Shown here piece after piece: positions 23,082 through 30,728 of a DNA stretch of 33,991 bases. Source of the stretch: Hyphomicrobiales bacterium. Its GTDB lineage: Bacteria; Pseudomonadota; Alphaproteobacteria; Rhizobiales; Xanthobacteraceae. The stretch covers positions 1-33,991 of the forward strand of contig JAFKKS010000167.1 in the NCBI GenBank assembly GCA_017304555.1. The letters run 5' to 3'. Numbering within the stretch: position 1 is the stretch's first letter; each line of letters starts with the position of its first letter. The notes under the pieces are model-generated. The model did not search any database. It saw only the letters and a program-made list of their open reading frames with translations, and was not told where the DNA came from. Both the position numbers and the translations under genes were made by a program.

Positions 23082-23210
23082 AAGAACTGAGGTGGGAACG
23101 CCGATTACGGCATTTTTTAAAGTGCCGAACGCGGCATTAACGGAATGGTGGAGACCCGTGCATTAAAAAAGCATCCGTAAAACCTCTGACTGGCCAGTCC
23201 AAGAACTGAG
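23082..23210. repeat. AT-richer segment flanked by 10-bp direct repeats, with paired hairpins inside
   Basis: AAGAACTGAG occurs at 23082-23091 and 23201-23210. Inside, GCCGA-NNN-CGGCATT occurs twice in tandem at 23100-23114 and 23124-23138 (24-bp period), each able to fold into a small stem. The segment also has several A/T runs in an otherwise GC-rich region. It precedes the HerA-like gene by 27 bp. A small insertion with target duplications, or a regulator-binding leader, are both possible; no terminal inverted repeats were found. Confidence 0.4.
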
Positions 23211-23237
23211 AACGGCCGTCGAGGGCGGAGGCTTCAG

Positions 23238-25085
23238 TTGGACGGGCACCTTCAAACGCATGGCCACGGGCAGACAAGGGAACCACTAGGGCGGGTTCTC
23301 TCCGTCAATGGTTCGCAGGCAAGCATCGGCCTTCTTGCCCCACACGGCGACACCCTCGAAGAGGCCCGTGCGACCGTCGGCCAGTTTCTCGTCGTCCGTA
23401 GCGGCACATCGCTTCTCGTCGGCGTCATCACCGACGTTTCGATCCAAACTCTCGATGTCGCCCGCGAGCAGGGCTACTACGCCACCGCCCGCCTCGACTT
23501 GATGGGAGAGATCAAGGACGTCGAAGGCGGCGCTGCCAAGTTCCAGCGCGGCGTGACCGACTATCCGGTGATCGGCGACCCGGCCGCGATCATCACCAGC
23601 CGCGAACTGCGCCTGATCTACGAGATCGCGAGCAAGGATACGATCGACATCGGGCATATCCTGCAGGACGAGTCGATCCGGGCTTACATCAGCCTGAAGG
23701 ATATGCTGACCAAGCATTTCGCGATTCTCGGCACGACGGGCGTCGGCAAGTCGAGCGGCGTCGCGCTCATCCTCCAGCAAATCCTCGCCGCGCGTTCGGA
23801 TCTGCGCGTCTTCCTGATCGACGCGCATAACGAGTACGGCCGCTGCTTCGGCGACCGCGCGCAGGTGCTCAATCCGCGCAATCTGAAGCTTCCCTTCTGG
23901 CTGTTCAATTTCGAAGAGGTCGTCGACGTGTTCTTCGGCGGCCGCCCCGGCGTCGACGAAGAGGTCGAAATCCTGTCGGAAGTGATCCCGCTCGCCAAGA
24001 GCGCCTATACGCAATATCACAGCGGCGGCGCCGACCGGGTGACGATCAAGAAACACGACACGCGCACCAGCGGCTTCACCATCGACACGCCCGTGCCCTA
24101 TCGGCTGGCGGACCTCGTCGCGTTGATCGACGAGCGCATGGGCAAGCTCGAGAACCGCTCATCGCGAATGAAATACAACCGGCTGATCACGCGCATCGAA
24201 ACCGTGCGTAACGATCCGCGCTACAGCTTCATGTTCGAGAACGCCAATGTCGGCGGCGACACGATGGGCGAGGTGCTGAGCACGCTGTTCCGCCTGCCGC
24301 CGAACGGTAAGCCGATGACAATCATGCAGCTCGCCGGCTTCCCGGCGGAAGTCGTCGACTCCGTCGTGTCGGTGCTCTGCCGCATGGCGTTCGACTTCGG
24401 GCTGTGGAGTGACGGCGCCGTTCCACTCCTTTTCGTTTGCGAGGAAGCGCACCGCTATGCCTCGGCCGATCGCTCGATCGGGTTCGGCCCGACACGGCGC
24501 GCGGTCTCGCGCATCGCCAAGGAAGGGCGCAAGTACGGCGTCTATCTCGGCCTTGTCACCCAACGCCCCGCCGAGCTCGACGCCACGATCCTGTCTCAGT
24601 GCAGCACGCTCTTCACCATGCGTCTGGCGAACGATCGCGACCAAGCGATCGTGCGCGCGGCGGTGTCGGATGCGGCGGCAAACCTGTTGGCGTTCCTGCC
24701 GTCGCTCGGAACGCGCGAAGTGTTCGCTTTCGGTGAAGGCGTAGCGCTTCCCACGCGGCTCAAGTTCGCCGAACTGGCCGGCGGCCTCATTCCGTCGAGC
24801 GAGGCGGTGAACAACGCACGCATGGATTCGGGCCGCGGCGTGCACGAGGATTTCATCGCTTCAGTTGTCGAGCGCTGGCGCGGTTCGACGATGAGCAACA
24901 AGGCCAAGTCCGACGACTGGGGCCACGATCTCGACGGCGGCGCCGTGGACGAGCCCGTCGCTTCGCCGCCGCTTACCGGTCTCGATCCCGATCGCTTCAC
25001 GCTGCTGAAGAAGCGCTCATCCCTGACGCTCGATCCGGCGCCGCGCGTCACGACCGAGCCGCGTTCTCCGTTGCTGCGGCGCTGA
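23238..25085 (+). CDS. HerA-like P-loop ATPase (DUF87 family)
   Basis: 615 residues from TTG 23238, supported by GGAGG 6 nt upstream (23226-23231 region). Residues ~15-110 form the HAS-like beta-barrel (GRVLSVNGSQASIGLLA). The ATPase core has Walker A GTTGVGKSS (165-173), DAHNEYGR, and Walker B LLFVCEEAH (397-405). The sensor/arginine-finger region is GLVTQRPAELDATILSQCST. The last ~100 residues are polar and low in order (from STMSNKAKSDDW). HerA proteins are hexameric DNA translocases, in archaea partnered by NurA nuclease for end resection, and in bacteria also in defence. No nurA, nuclease or defence gene is adjacent, so its job here is unknown. Confidence 0.85.
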   Translation: MDGHLQTHGHGQTREPLGRVLSVNGSQASIGLLAPHGDTLEEARATVGQFLVVRSGTSLLVGVITDVSIQTLDVAREQGYYATARLDLMGEIKDVEGGAAKFQRGVTDYPVIGDPAAIITSRELRLIYEIASKDTIDIGHILQDESIRAYISLKDMLTKHFAILGTTGVGKSSGVALILQQILAARSDLRVFLIDAHNEYGRCFGDRAQVLNPRNLKLPFWLFNFEEVVDVFFGGRPGVDEEVEILSEVIPLAKSAYTQYHSGGADRVTIKKHDTRTSGFTIDTPVPYRLADLVALIDERMGKLENRSSRMKYNRLITRIETVRNDPRYSFMFENANVGGDTMGEVLSTLFRLPPNGKPMTIMQLAGFPAEVVDSVVSVLCRMAFDFGLWSDGAVPLLFVCEEAHRYASADRSIGFGPTRRAVSRIAKEGRKYGVYLGLVTQRPAELDATILSQCSTLFTMRLANDRDQAIVRAAVSDAAANLLAFLPSLGTREVFAFGEGVALPTRLKFAELAGGLIPSSEAVNNARMDSGRGVHEDFIASVVERWRGSTMSNKAKSDDWGHDLDGGAVDEPVASPPLTGLDPDRFTLLKKRSSLTLDPAPRVTTEPRSPLLRR

Positions 25086-25162
25086 TTTTCGCGCCCGCAT
25101 TCAACGTCGCGGAGACGTTGAGCCGTCGCCGCGAATCTTAGCATCAAGAAGCATGACGAGAG

Positions 25163-25444
25163 CTAACCGGGGGCCGTGCCGGCCTTCACGAAAGTGACAC
25201 CGACCTCACCATCGCGTCGCCAGATCACCTGGCAGAAGCGTGGCTCGCCGCCTGCCTCGAAGACCAGTTCAAAGGTATTCGGAAGGCCAACCTGGGAATC
25301 GACGATCAGTTTGGCGCCCTTGGACGAGAGATTGCGCACCGTGCAACTCATGACCGAGGAGCGGTGATTGAAGATCAACCGTGCGGCCTTCAGCGCCCGT
25401 GGGCGCAGTTCGCTACGACGTTCGGGGGTTCTGCTATCGGCCAT
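25163..25444 (-). CDS. PilZ-domain protein, possible c-di-GMP receptor
   Basis: 93 residues; ATG 25444 behind GGGAGG. The c-di-GMP motif RxxxR is present at the N-terminus (ERRSELRPRALK), followed by the (D/N)xSxxG motif as RNLSSKGAKL. The remaining strands (FELVFEAGGEPRFCQVIWRR, then GEVGVTFV) make the small barrel. No other domain. It probably changes partner binding when c-di-GMP is present. The diguanylate cyclase at 14366-15652 is a potential source of ligand in the same region, without direct linkage. Confidence 0.85.
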   Translation of the reverse strand: MADSRTPERRSELRPRALKAARLIFNHRSSVMSCTVRNLSSKGAKLIVDSQVGLPNTFELVFEAGGEPRFCQVIWRRDGEVGVTFVKAGTAPG

Positions 25445-25660
25445 GGCACGCCTCCCAGCGTGCGTCGATCGGATTTATGTTAAACGCGATCCGTTGCTTC
25501 CGGCTTAAGCCAATCGCCTAAAGACCATGAGATCTTGTTTAAATTCGGCGGCCCCGCATATGTTTCCTCCGTATTCTGGTAGGGTCGACGGCAATAGCCG
25601 ACGAAATTGCAAGCCGGCCTACGAAAAGGTCACGCTCACGCGCATTTAAGGAGCCGCCCC

Positions 25661-26224
25661 ATGTCCACGACCGCCCTGATCGTTCTCGGCGTCATTGTCG
25701 TCATCGTTCTGTGGGTTATCTTCATCTACAACGGCCTCGTGGCCATGCGGCAACGCGTGAACCAGGCGTTCGCCGACATCGACGTGCAGCTCAAGCAGCG
25801 GCACGACCTCATTCCGAACCTCGTCGAGACGGTGAAGGGCTACGCCGCGCACGAGCGTGGCACCCTCGAAGCGGTGATCCAGGCGCGCAACGCCGCCATC
25901 ACCGCGCAAGGCCCCGCGCAGGTCTCGGCGGCAGAAAACCAACTGACCGGCGCGCTTCGCCAACTGTTCGCGCTGTCCGAATCCTATCCAGACCTCAAGG
26001 CGAACCAGAACTTCCAGCAGTTGCAGAGCGAGATCAGCGACATCGAGAACAAGATCGCGGCGTCGCGGCGGTTCTTCAACAACGCCGTGCAGGAGTACAA
26101 CACCGGGATCGAGCAATTTCCCGCCGCGATGTTCGCCGCATCGCTCGGCTTCTCGCGCCGCGAATTCTTCGATCTCGGAGAGACGCGCACGACGATGGAG
26201 CAGCCGCCGCAAGTCAAATTCTGA
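25661..26224 (+). CDS. LemA-family membrane protein
   Basis: 187 residues from ATG 25661 with AAGGAG 7 nt upstream; longer in-frame starts lack one. One N-terminal TM helix (ALIVLGVIVVIVLWVIFIYN, residues 5-24), then the LemA cytoplasmic or periplasmic helical bundle with YNGLVAMRQRVNQAFADIDV, KQRHDLIPNLVETVKGYA, and SRRFFNNAVQEYNTGIEQFP. It is followed, 71 bp later, by an M48 protease, a pairing found in many bacteria. The function of LemA proteins is poorly known; a role in membrane protein quality control with the protease is plausible. Confidence 0.9.
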   Translation: MSTTALIVLGVIVVIVLWVIFIYNGLVAMRQRVNQAFADIDVQLKQRHDLIPNLVETVKGYAAHERGTLEAVIQARNAAITAQGPAQVSAAENQLTGALRQLFALSESYPDLKANQNFQQLQSEISDIENKIAASRRFFNNAVQEYNTGIEQFPAAMFAASLGFSRREFFDLGETRTTMEQPPQVKF

Positions 26225-26295
26225 CGCGGCATTCGCATGCGCGCCAACCTTTCTTCCCTCTCCCGGCAAGGGCGAAGGTGAAAGAGGGATAGGCC

Positions 26296-27504
26296 ATGGA
26301 ACAGGCCTACGGGCTTTACACGCATATCCGCGCCAACCGCGTGCGGTCGGCGTTTCTTATCGTCGGCCTGTTCTTCCTCGTCTATGTGATGGTGTTTGCC
26401 GGCGCGCTGCTGGCGCGTGCGCTGACGATCGACGCTTCGGTCAATTGGCTTGTACGGCAGGCCCTGCACGACACGATCGTCGCCGCACCGCTCGCGACGA
26501 TCGGCACGGTGATCTGGATCGCCATCGCTTACAGGTTTCATCAGGCCCTCATCGACCTGGTGACCAGCAGTCACGAAGTGACACGCAAGGAAGAGCCGCG
26601 CCTCTATAATTTGCTCGAAAATCTCTGCATCTCGCGCGGCATTCCGATGCCGAGGTTGAAGGTCGCGGACGATCCCGCTCTCAATGCCTTCGCTTCCGGC
26701 ATGAACCCCAAGCAGTACGCCATCACGGTGACCAGCGGGCTGCTGGAGAAACTCGACGATGCGGAGATCGAGGCCGTGCTCGGGCACGAGCTCACGCATA
26801 TCCGCAACGGCGACGTGCGCCTGCTGGTGATCGCCGTGATCATCGCCGGCGTGATCGGATTCGTTGCGGAAATGGTCTTCCGCATCATGTTCAACGCCGG
26901 CGGCTCGGCGCGTCCGAGCGGATGGTCGCGCCGCTCGCGCAGTAGCGATGGCGACGGCAAAGGCTCCGGCGGCGCATTTATTGCTATCATCATCGCTTTG
27001 GCGCTGATTGCTCTCGCCTGGATGCTCTCTCTCGTGATCCGCTTCGCGCTGTCGCGTTCGCGCGAATATCTCGCCGACGCCGGCGCGGTCGAGCTAACGA
27101 AAAATCCCGACGCGATGATCATGGCGCTGCGCAAGATCGAAGGGCGCGGAGAACTGCAATCCGCGCCTTCCGCCGTGATGGAAATGTGCGTCGACAATCC
27201 GCGCTCCGGTTTCGTCGATCTCTTCGCGACACATCCGTCGATCCAGCGCCGCGTCGACGCGCTCGTTCGCTTTGCCGGTGGGCATGATCCCGGCGTGCTG
27301 GCACTGCCGGAACCAGCACCGGAGCCGGACGCATCCGAGAACGCGCCGCCAGCGTCTCCGGCCGAAGGTCCGCAACCAGACGGCGCTTTCTTACCGAGCC
27401 AATCGCCGCTCGCGACCGGCGGACAGCCGGGCCCCTGGGGACCGCACTCACCGATTGGACCAGCGCCCCCTCCATCGCCGTGGGGACCGCGGCGCGACGG
27501 TTAG
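26296..27504 (+). CDS. M48-family membrane zinc metalloprotease (HtpX-like)
   Basis: 402 residues, ATG 26296. Two N-terminal TM helices (residues ~17-44 and 62-79), then the zinc site HELTH at 164-168 with the third ligand Glu257 in SREYLADAGA. Two further TM segments (~176-198 and 228-250) flank a Ser/Gly-rich loop. The active-site layout matches HtpX, but the protein is longer than HtpX (~290) by a C-terminal Pro/Gly-rich tail of ~80 residues (from ALPEPAPEPDASENAPPASP), which may bind partners. It degrades misfolded membrane proteins. It follows lemA closely and is very likely in the same operon. Confidence 0.9.
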   Translation: MEQAYGLYTHIRANRVRSAFLIVGLFFLVYVMVFAGALLARALTIDASVNWLVRQALHDTIVAAPLATIGTVIWIAIAYRFHQALIDLVTSSHEVTRKEEPRLYNLLENLCISRGIPMPRLKVADDPALNAFASGMNPKQYAITVTSGLLEKLDDAEIEAVLGHELTHIRNGDVRLLVIAVIIAGVIGFVAEMVFRIMFNAGGSARPSGWSRRSRSSDGDGKGSGGAFIAIIIALALIALAWMLSLVIRFALSRSREYLADAGAVELTKNPDAMIMALRKIEGRGELQSAPSAVMEMCVDNPRSGFVDLFATHPSIQRRVDALVRFAGGHDPGVLALPEPAPEPDASENAPPASPAEGPQPDGAFLPSQSPLATGGQPGPWGPHSPIGPAPPPSPWGPRRDG

Positions 27505-27544
27505 GAGTTCCGGCGTCGTCCCCGCGAAGGCGAGAGCACGATCG

Positions 27545-28294
27545 TCAACGCCAGTCGCCGAGCACGGTCTGCACCAGTGCCAGAGCGGCAACGGCTGCCG
27601 TGTCCGCCCGCAAAATCCGCGGGCCGAGCGCCAGGCGGACGACCCGCGGCAATTGCAGCAATGCGTCGCGCTCCTCCGGCGAAAAACCGCCCTCCGGTCC
27701 GATCAATATCGCGAGTGGGGACGGACCGGCACTCCGGGCGGCGGCCAGCGCCGCCACGGGATCGGCAACGTCGGCCCGTTCGTCGCAGAAGATCAGCACG
27801 CGATCCGGCGCGAACGTGGCCAAGGCTGCCGACAATGGCGCGGGCTCGCCGACCTCCGGCACGACGAGCACACCGCACTGCTCGGCCGCCTCGATCGCGT
27901 TAGCGCGCATGCGTTCCAAATTGACGCGCGTTACTTGCGTATGGCGAGTCAAAACCGGCTGCAGCCGCGATGCGCCCATTTCGACCGCCTTCTGCACCAT
28001 GTAGTCGAGGCGGGCGTGTTTGAGCGGCGCAAAGAGATAATGCAGGTCGTTCGGCCGCGGCTGAGGGCGGGTTTGCGCGACAGCCGTCAGCGCCGCGGCC
28101 TTCTTGCCCGCCGGTTCGAGCCGGGCGCGCCATTCGCCGTCCCGCCCGTTGAACACGAGCAGTTCGGCCCCGGGCTGCAAGCGCATCACCTGCAGCAGGT
28201 AGTGGCTTTGCGCCTTCCCGAGCGGAATCGTTGCGCCGCCCGCCAGCGCCTCCTCGACGAAGAGGCGGGTCCCGGTGAAATCATAGGCAGGCAT
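27545..28294 (-). CDS. rsmE: 16S rRNA m3U1498 methyltransferase
   Basis: 249 residues, ATG 28294. N-terminal PUA-like part (TRLFVEEALAGGATIPLGKA, HYLLQVMRL), then the SPOUT domain with KHARLDYMVQKAVEMGASRLQPVLTRHT and the trefoil-knot SAM site LIGPEGGFSPEE, ending LGPRILRADTAAVAALALVQ. RsmE methylates N3 of U1498 in the small subunit. Length fits the family (~245). It converges with the M48 protease gene, 40 bp between stops. Confidence 0.93.
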   Translation of the reverse strand: MPAYDFTGTRLFVEEALAGGATIPLGKAQSHYLLQVMRLQPGAELLVFNGRDGEWRARLEPAGKKAAALTAVAQTRPQPRPNDLHYLFAPLKHARLDYMVQKAVEMGASRLQPVLTRHTQVTRVNLERMRANAIEAAEQCGVLVVPEVGEPAPLSAALATFAPDRVLIFCDERADVADPVAALAAARSAGPSPLAILIGPEGGFSPEERDALLQLPRVVRLALGPRILRADTAAVAALALVQTVLGDWR

Positions 28295-28467
28295 GGCGCC
28301 CCCGGGCGAAAAGCGCCGGCGTCAGCATTTCGGAAACCATCGCGTGTGCATGATCCTGAACAACGGCGAACCGATTTCGGTAAAAGTGGCCGCACCGGCG
28401 TAAGCGCGCGCCGCTTTGCCGCGTTGTCGCCGAAATCCCCAGGTGTTGTATAGAGAAGCTGCATCGC

Positions 28468-28986
28468 ATGATTGTTCCCAGCGGGAGATTCTTAACCTCC
28501 ATGCCGCGCCTCCTTATGTCTCGCGTCCCGGTTGCGGCAGCGCTCGCGCTCGCGGCCGCCACGTGGACGGCCCTGCCCGCTCATGCCCAGGTTCCGTGCA
28601 TGAACGAGGTCAATGCCGCTCGCGCCCCGGTCGAAACGACCGGCAAAGCCGTCAAGGCGGCCATCGACGCGAAGAAGGGGCCGGACGAAATCTGCAGCCG
28701 GCTCAAGACCTTCACGGCCGCCGAGGCGAAATTCATCAAATATCTTGAGGACAACGCCTCGTGGTGCGGCTTCCCGCCGGACGCGCTCACCCAGGTGAAG
28801 CAGAGTCACGCCCATAGCCTGAAGCTGCGTGGGCAAGCCTGCAAGGTCGCCGCGGCACCGCGCGCGCTGCCCACCGGCCCCGGACTTGCCGACGCACTTG
28901 GCACCAACCGCCCCGTCGCCGCCCCTGGCGGTTCCAAACCCAGTGGCATCTTCGGCACGCTGAGCGGTAATTCGCTGCAGCAATGA
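28468..28986 (+). CDS. Secreted small hypothetical protein with four cysteines
   Basis: 172 residues if ATG 28468 is used; ATG 28501 and 28516 are alternatives that give more usual signal peptides (MPRLLMSRVPVAAALALAAA). None has a good ribosome binding site. Cleavage probably follows AHA (residue 40). The mature part is helical with four Cys (VPCMNEV, DEICSRL, SWCGFPP, GQACKV), likely forming two disulfides in the periplasm, and ends in a Pro/Gly/Ala-rich tail. No family is recognised, although it looks conserved in type. Its stop overlaps the ubiA start by 4 bp (ATGA), so the two are translationally coupled. Confidence 0.7.
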   Translation: MIVPSGRFLTSMPRLLMSRVPVAAALALAAATWTALPAHAQVPCMNEVNAARAPVETTGKAVKAAIDAKKGPDEICSRLKTFTAAEAKFIKYLEDNASWCGFPPDALTQVKQSHAHSLKLRGQACKVAAAPRALPTGPGLADALGTNRPVAAPGGSKPSGIFGTLSGNSLQQ

Positions 28987-29921
28987 GCACGACGGCCGGC
29001 CAGGTCGCTGATTCCACCGGCAACTGGGTCGACCATCTGGCGCCCGCGCCGTCGCGGCCGTACCTGCGCCTTGCCCGCGCCGACCGGCCGATCGGCTTCT
29101 GGCTGCTCGTCATCCCGTGCTGGTGGTCGGCGGCACTTGCCGCCGTCTATGGCCACTCGCCGTTACCAAATTTCTGGCACGTCGCGCTTTTCGCCATCGG
29201 CGCCCTAGCGATGCGCGGGGCCGGATGCACCTGGAACGATCTCGTCGATCGCAATCTCGATGGGCTCGTCGAGCGCACGCGCTCGCGGCCAATCCCGTCC
29301 GGGCAAGTCACGCCGAAAGCCGCCGCCGTCTTCCTCGTGTTGCAGGCGCTGGTTGGGTTCGCAGTCCTCTTGACTTTCAACCGCTTCGCCATCGGCGTCG
29401 GCGTCGCTTCGCTCGCCTTGATCGCGATCTACCCGTTCATGAAGCGGATCACCTGGTGGCCGCAGATCACGCTCGGCCTCACCTTCTCCTGGGGCGCGCT
29501 GATGGGCTGGGCCGCCGCTTTCGGCAGCCTCGATATGCCAGCGTTACTGCTTTACGCCGGCTCGATCATGTGGGTGATCGGCTACGATACGATCTACGCG
29601 CACCAGGACCGCGAGGACGACGCCCTGATCGGCGTGAAATCGACGGCGCGGCTCTTCGCCGAACGCACCAAGCCGATGCTCGTGATCTTCTATGCTGCGA
29701 CCATCGTGCTGTTCGCCGCCGCTTTTGCAACGGCGAATGCCGGCGTCATCGCATACGTCGGACTGGTCCTCTTCGCGGCGCATCTCGCCTGGCAGATCGC
29801 ACGGCTCAATATTGACGATCCGGCCCAGTGCCTCGTCGTCTTTAAGTCGAATCGCGACGCCGGGTTGATTCTCTTCGCGGCCCTTATCTGCGATTCCGCC
29901 GCCCGCGCGTGGCTGGCGTGA
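28983..29921 (+). CDS. ubiA: 4-hydroxybenzoate polyprenyltransferase
   Basis: 312 residues, ATG 28983. The two Asp-rich UbiA motifs are present: NDLVDRNLD (85-93) and YDTIYAHQDREDD (201-213), which bind the Mg-polyprenyl diphosphate. RTRSRPIPSGQVT is the conserved loop after the first. About eight TM helices. It attaches the polyprenyl tail to 4-hydroxybenzoate in ubiquinone synthesis at the inner membrane. The N-terminal ~25 residues are extra and polar. It follows the secreted four-Cys protein in one operon and abuts the opposed DUF6101 gene with no base between their stop codons. Confidence 0.92.
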   Translation: MSTTAGQVADSTGNWVDHLAPAPSRPYLRLARADRPIGFWLLVIPCWWSAALAAVYGHSPLPNFWHVALFAIGALAMRGAGCTWNDLVDRNLDGLVERTRSRPIPSGQVTPKAAAVFLVLQALVGFAVLLTFNRFAIGVGVASLALIAIYPFMKRITWWPQITLGLTFSWGALMGWAAAFGSLDMPALLLYAGSIMWVIGYDTIYAHQDREDDALIGVKSTARLFAERTKPMLVIFYAATIVLFAAAFATANAGVIAYVGLVLFAAHLAWQIARLNIDDPAQCLVVFKSNRDAGLILFAALICDSAARAWLA

Positions 29922-30503
29922 TCAGTTCCGCGCGATGATCTCGCGCTCGCCGCGGATCACGGGCATCTCCTGTCGCGGGCACGCCTGCCGGCGCAGCACC
30001 ATGGTCGAACGCCGCCGCTTGATGGCGTTGCGCCGCCGCCGCCGCTGACCGACGGCGCCAACGCGCACGCCGCCCATACGCGGGAACGGCTCACGCAGCG
30101 CACCATCCTCGGCAACCAGCAGCGGCAGGCCAAGCACACGCGCCCATAGCTGCCACTCGGCCTCGATGTCGCAATTCTCAGGCGCCTCGAACACCGTCGT
30201 CGAGAGCGCCGGATCGCGATGCTCCAGGCAGATGGACACGGCTTCGCCGTGCCCCTCGCCCTCGGCGACGCGACGCACCACCACGCCGAGAAAATTGGCG
30301 ACCGGAACGTTGACGCTGATGGTCATGCCGCGCACCGAACGGCGCACGCGCATCCTGGCATGATCGAGTTCGACGTGGCGCACTTGCCCGTCCGCGACGG
30401 CGTCTTGCGCCGTGAAGCGGACGGGCAGTGCGAGCGGATCGAGCCGCGCGTGGCAGCCCGACCCAGCGGGGACTTCCCCGCCGAGCACCGTTTGACGCCT
30501 CAA
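29922..30503 (-). CDS. DUF6101-family protein
   Basis: 193 residues from TTG 30503, supported by GGGAG six nt upstream; no closer ATG/GTG gives the conserved N-terminus. The protein is a rhizobial family of unknown function, assigned from memory of its pattern (LDPLALPVRF, RHVELDHARMRVRRSVRGMT, then EWQLWARVLGLPLLV). A striking basic patch near residue 157, RRRRRNAIKRRRST, could bind nucleic acid or phosphate-rich surfaces. No signal peptide or TM segment. It shares a 225-bp upstream region with pmbA. Confidence 0.7.
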   Translation of the reverse strand: MRRQTVLGGEVPAGSGCHARLDPLALPVRFTAQDAVADGQVRHVELDHARMRVRRSVRGMTISVNVPVANFLGVVVRRVAEGEGHGEAVSICLEHRDPALSTTVFEAPENCDIEAEWQLWARVLGLPLLVAEDGALREPFPRMGGVRVGAVGQRRRRRNAIKRRRSTMVLRRQACPRQEMPVIRGEREIIARN

Positions 30504-30728
30504 TTTAAACTCCCTGCCCAGACTTTTCGCCGGGTTATGGGAGGAGCATGCCAGAGAGCCTTTCGGATCGGCTTAATTTCTTCGGTTAACCGCTTGTATC
30601 AGCCGCTTCCTCGCCTCGCATGCTTGACGAGAGCTTTCGGAGTTTGCGTAATTTTTCGTTGCCTTCGCGGTATCGCGGTGCGCGGATGTGGCCTTGTCAG
30701 GGGAACGGGCACAGCCTAAACGAAGGGC
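30504..30728. promoter_or_regulatory. Divergent upstream region of DUF6101 and pmbA
   Basis: 225 bp, AT-richer than flanking genes. Toward pmbA, TTGACG at about 30622-30627 is a fair -35; the corresponding -10 (GTAATT, 18 bp on) is weak. CGGTTAACCG near 30583 is a palindrome. Two TTAA words 9 bp apart near 30574-30590 resemble a CtrA site but have the wrong spacing. Confidence 0.3.

Noticed and set aside
23286-24056. 256-codon minus-strand open frame opposite the HerA-like gene
   Set aside because: Antisense to the conserved Walker A region and lacking recognisable domains.
30574-30590. Two TTAA words suggesting a CtrA box upstream of pmbA
   Set aside because: The spacer is 9 bp rather than the 7 bp of the canonical CtrA site.
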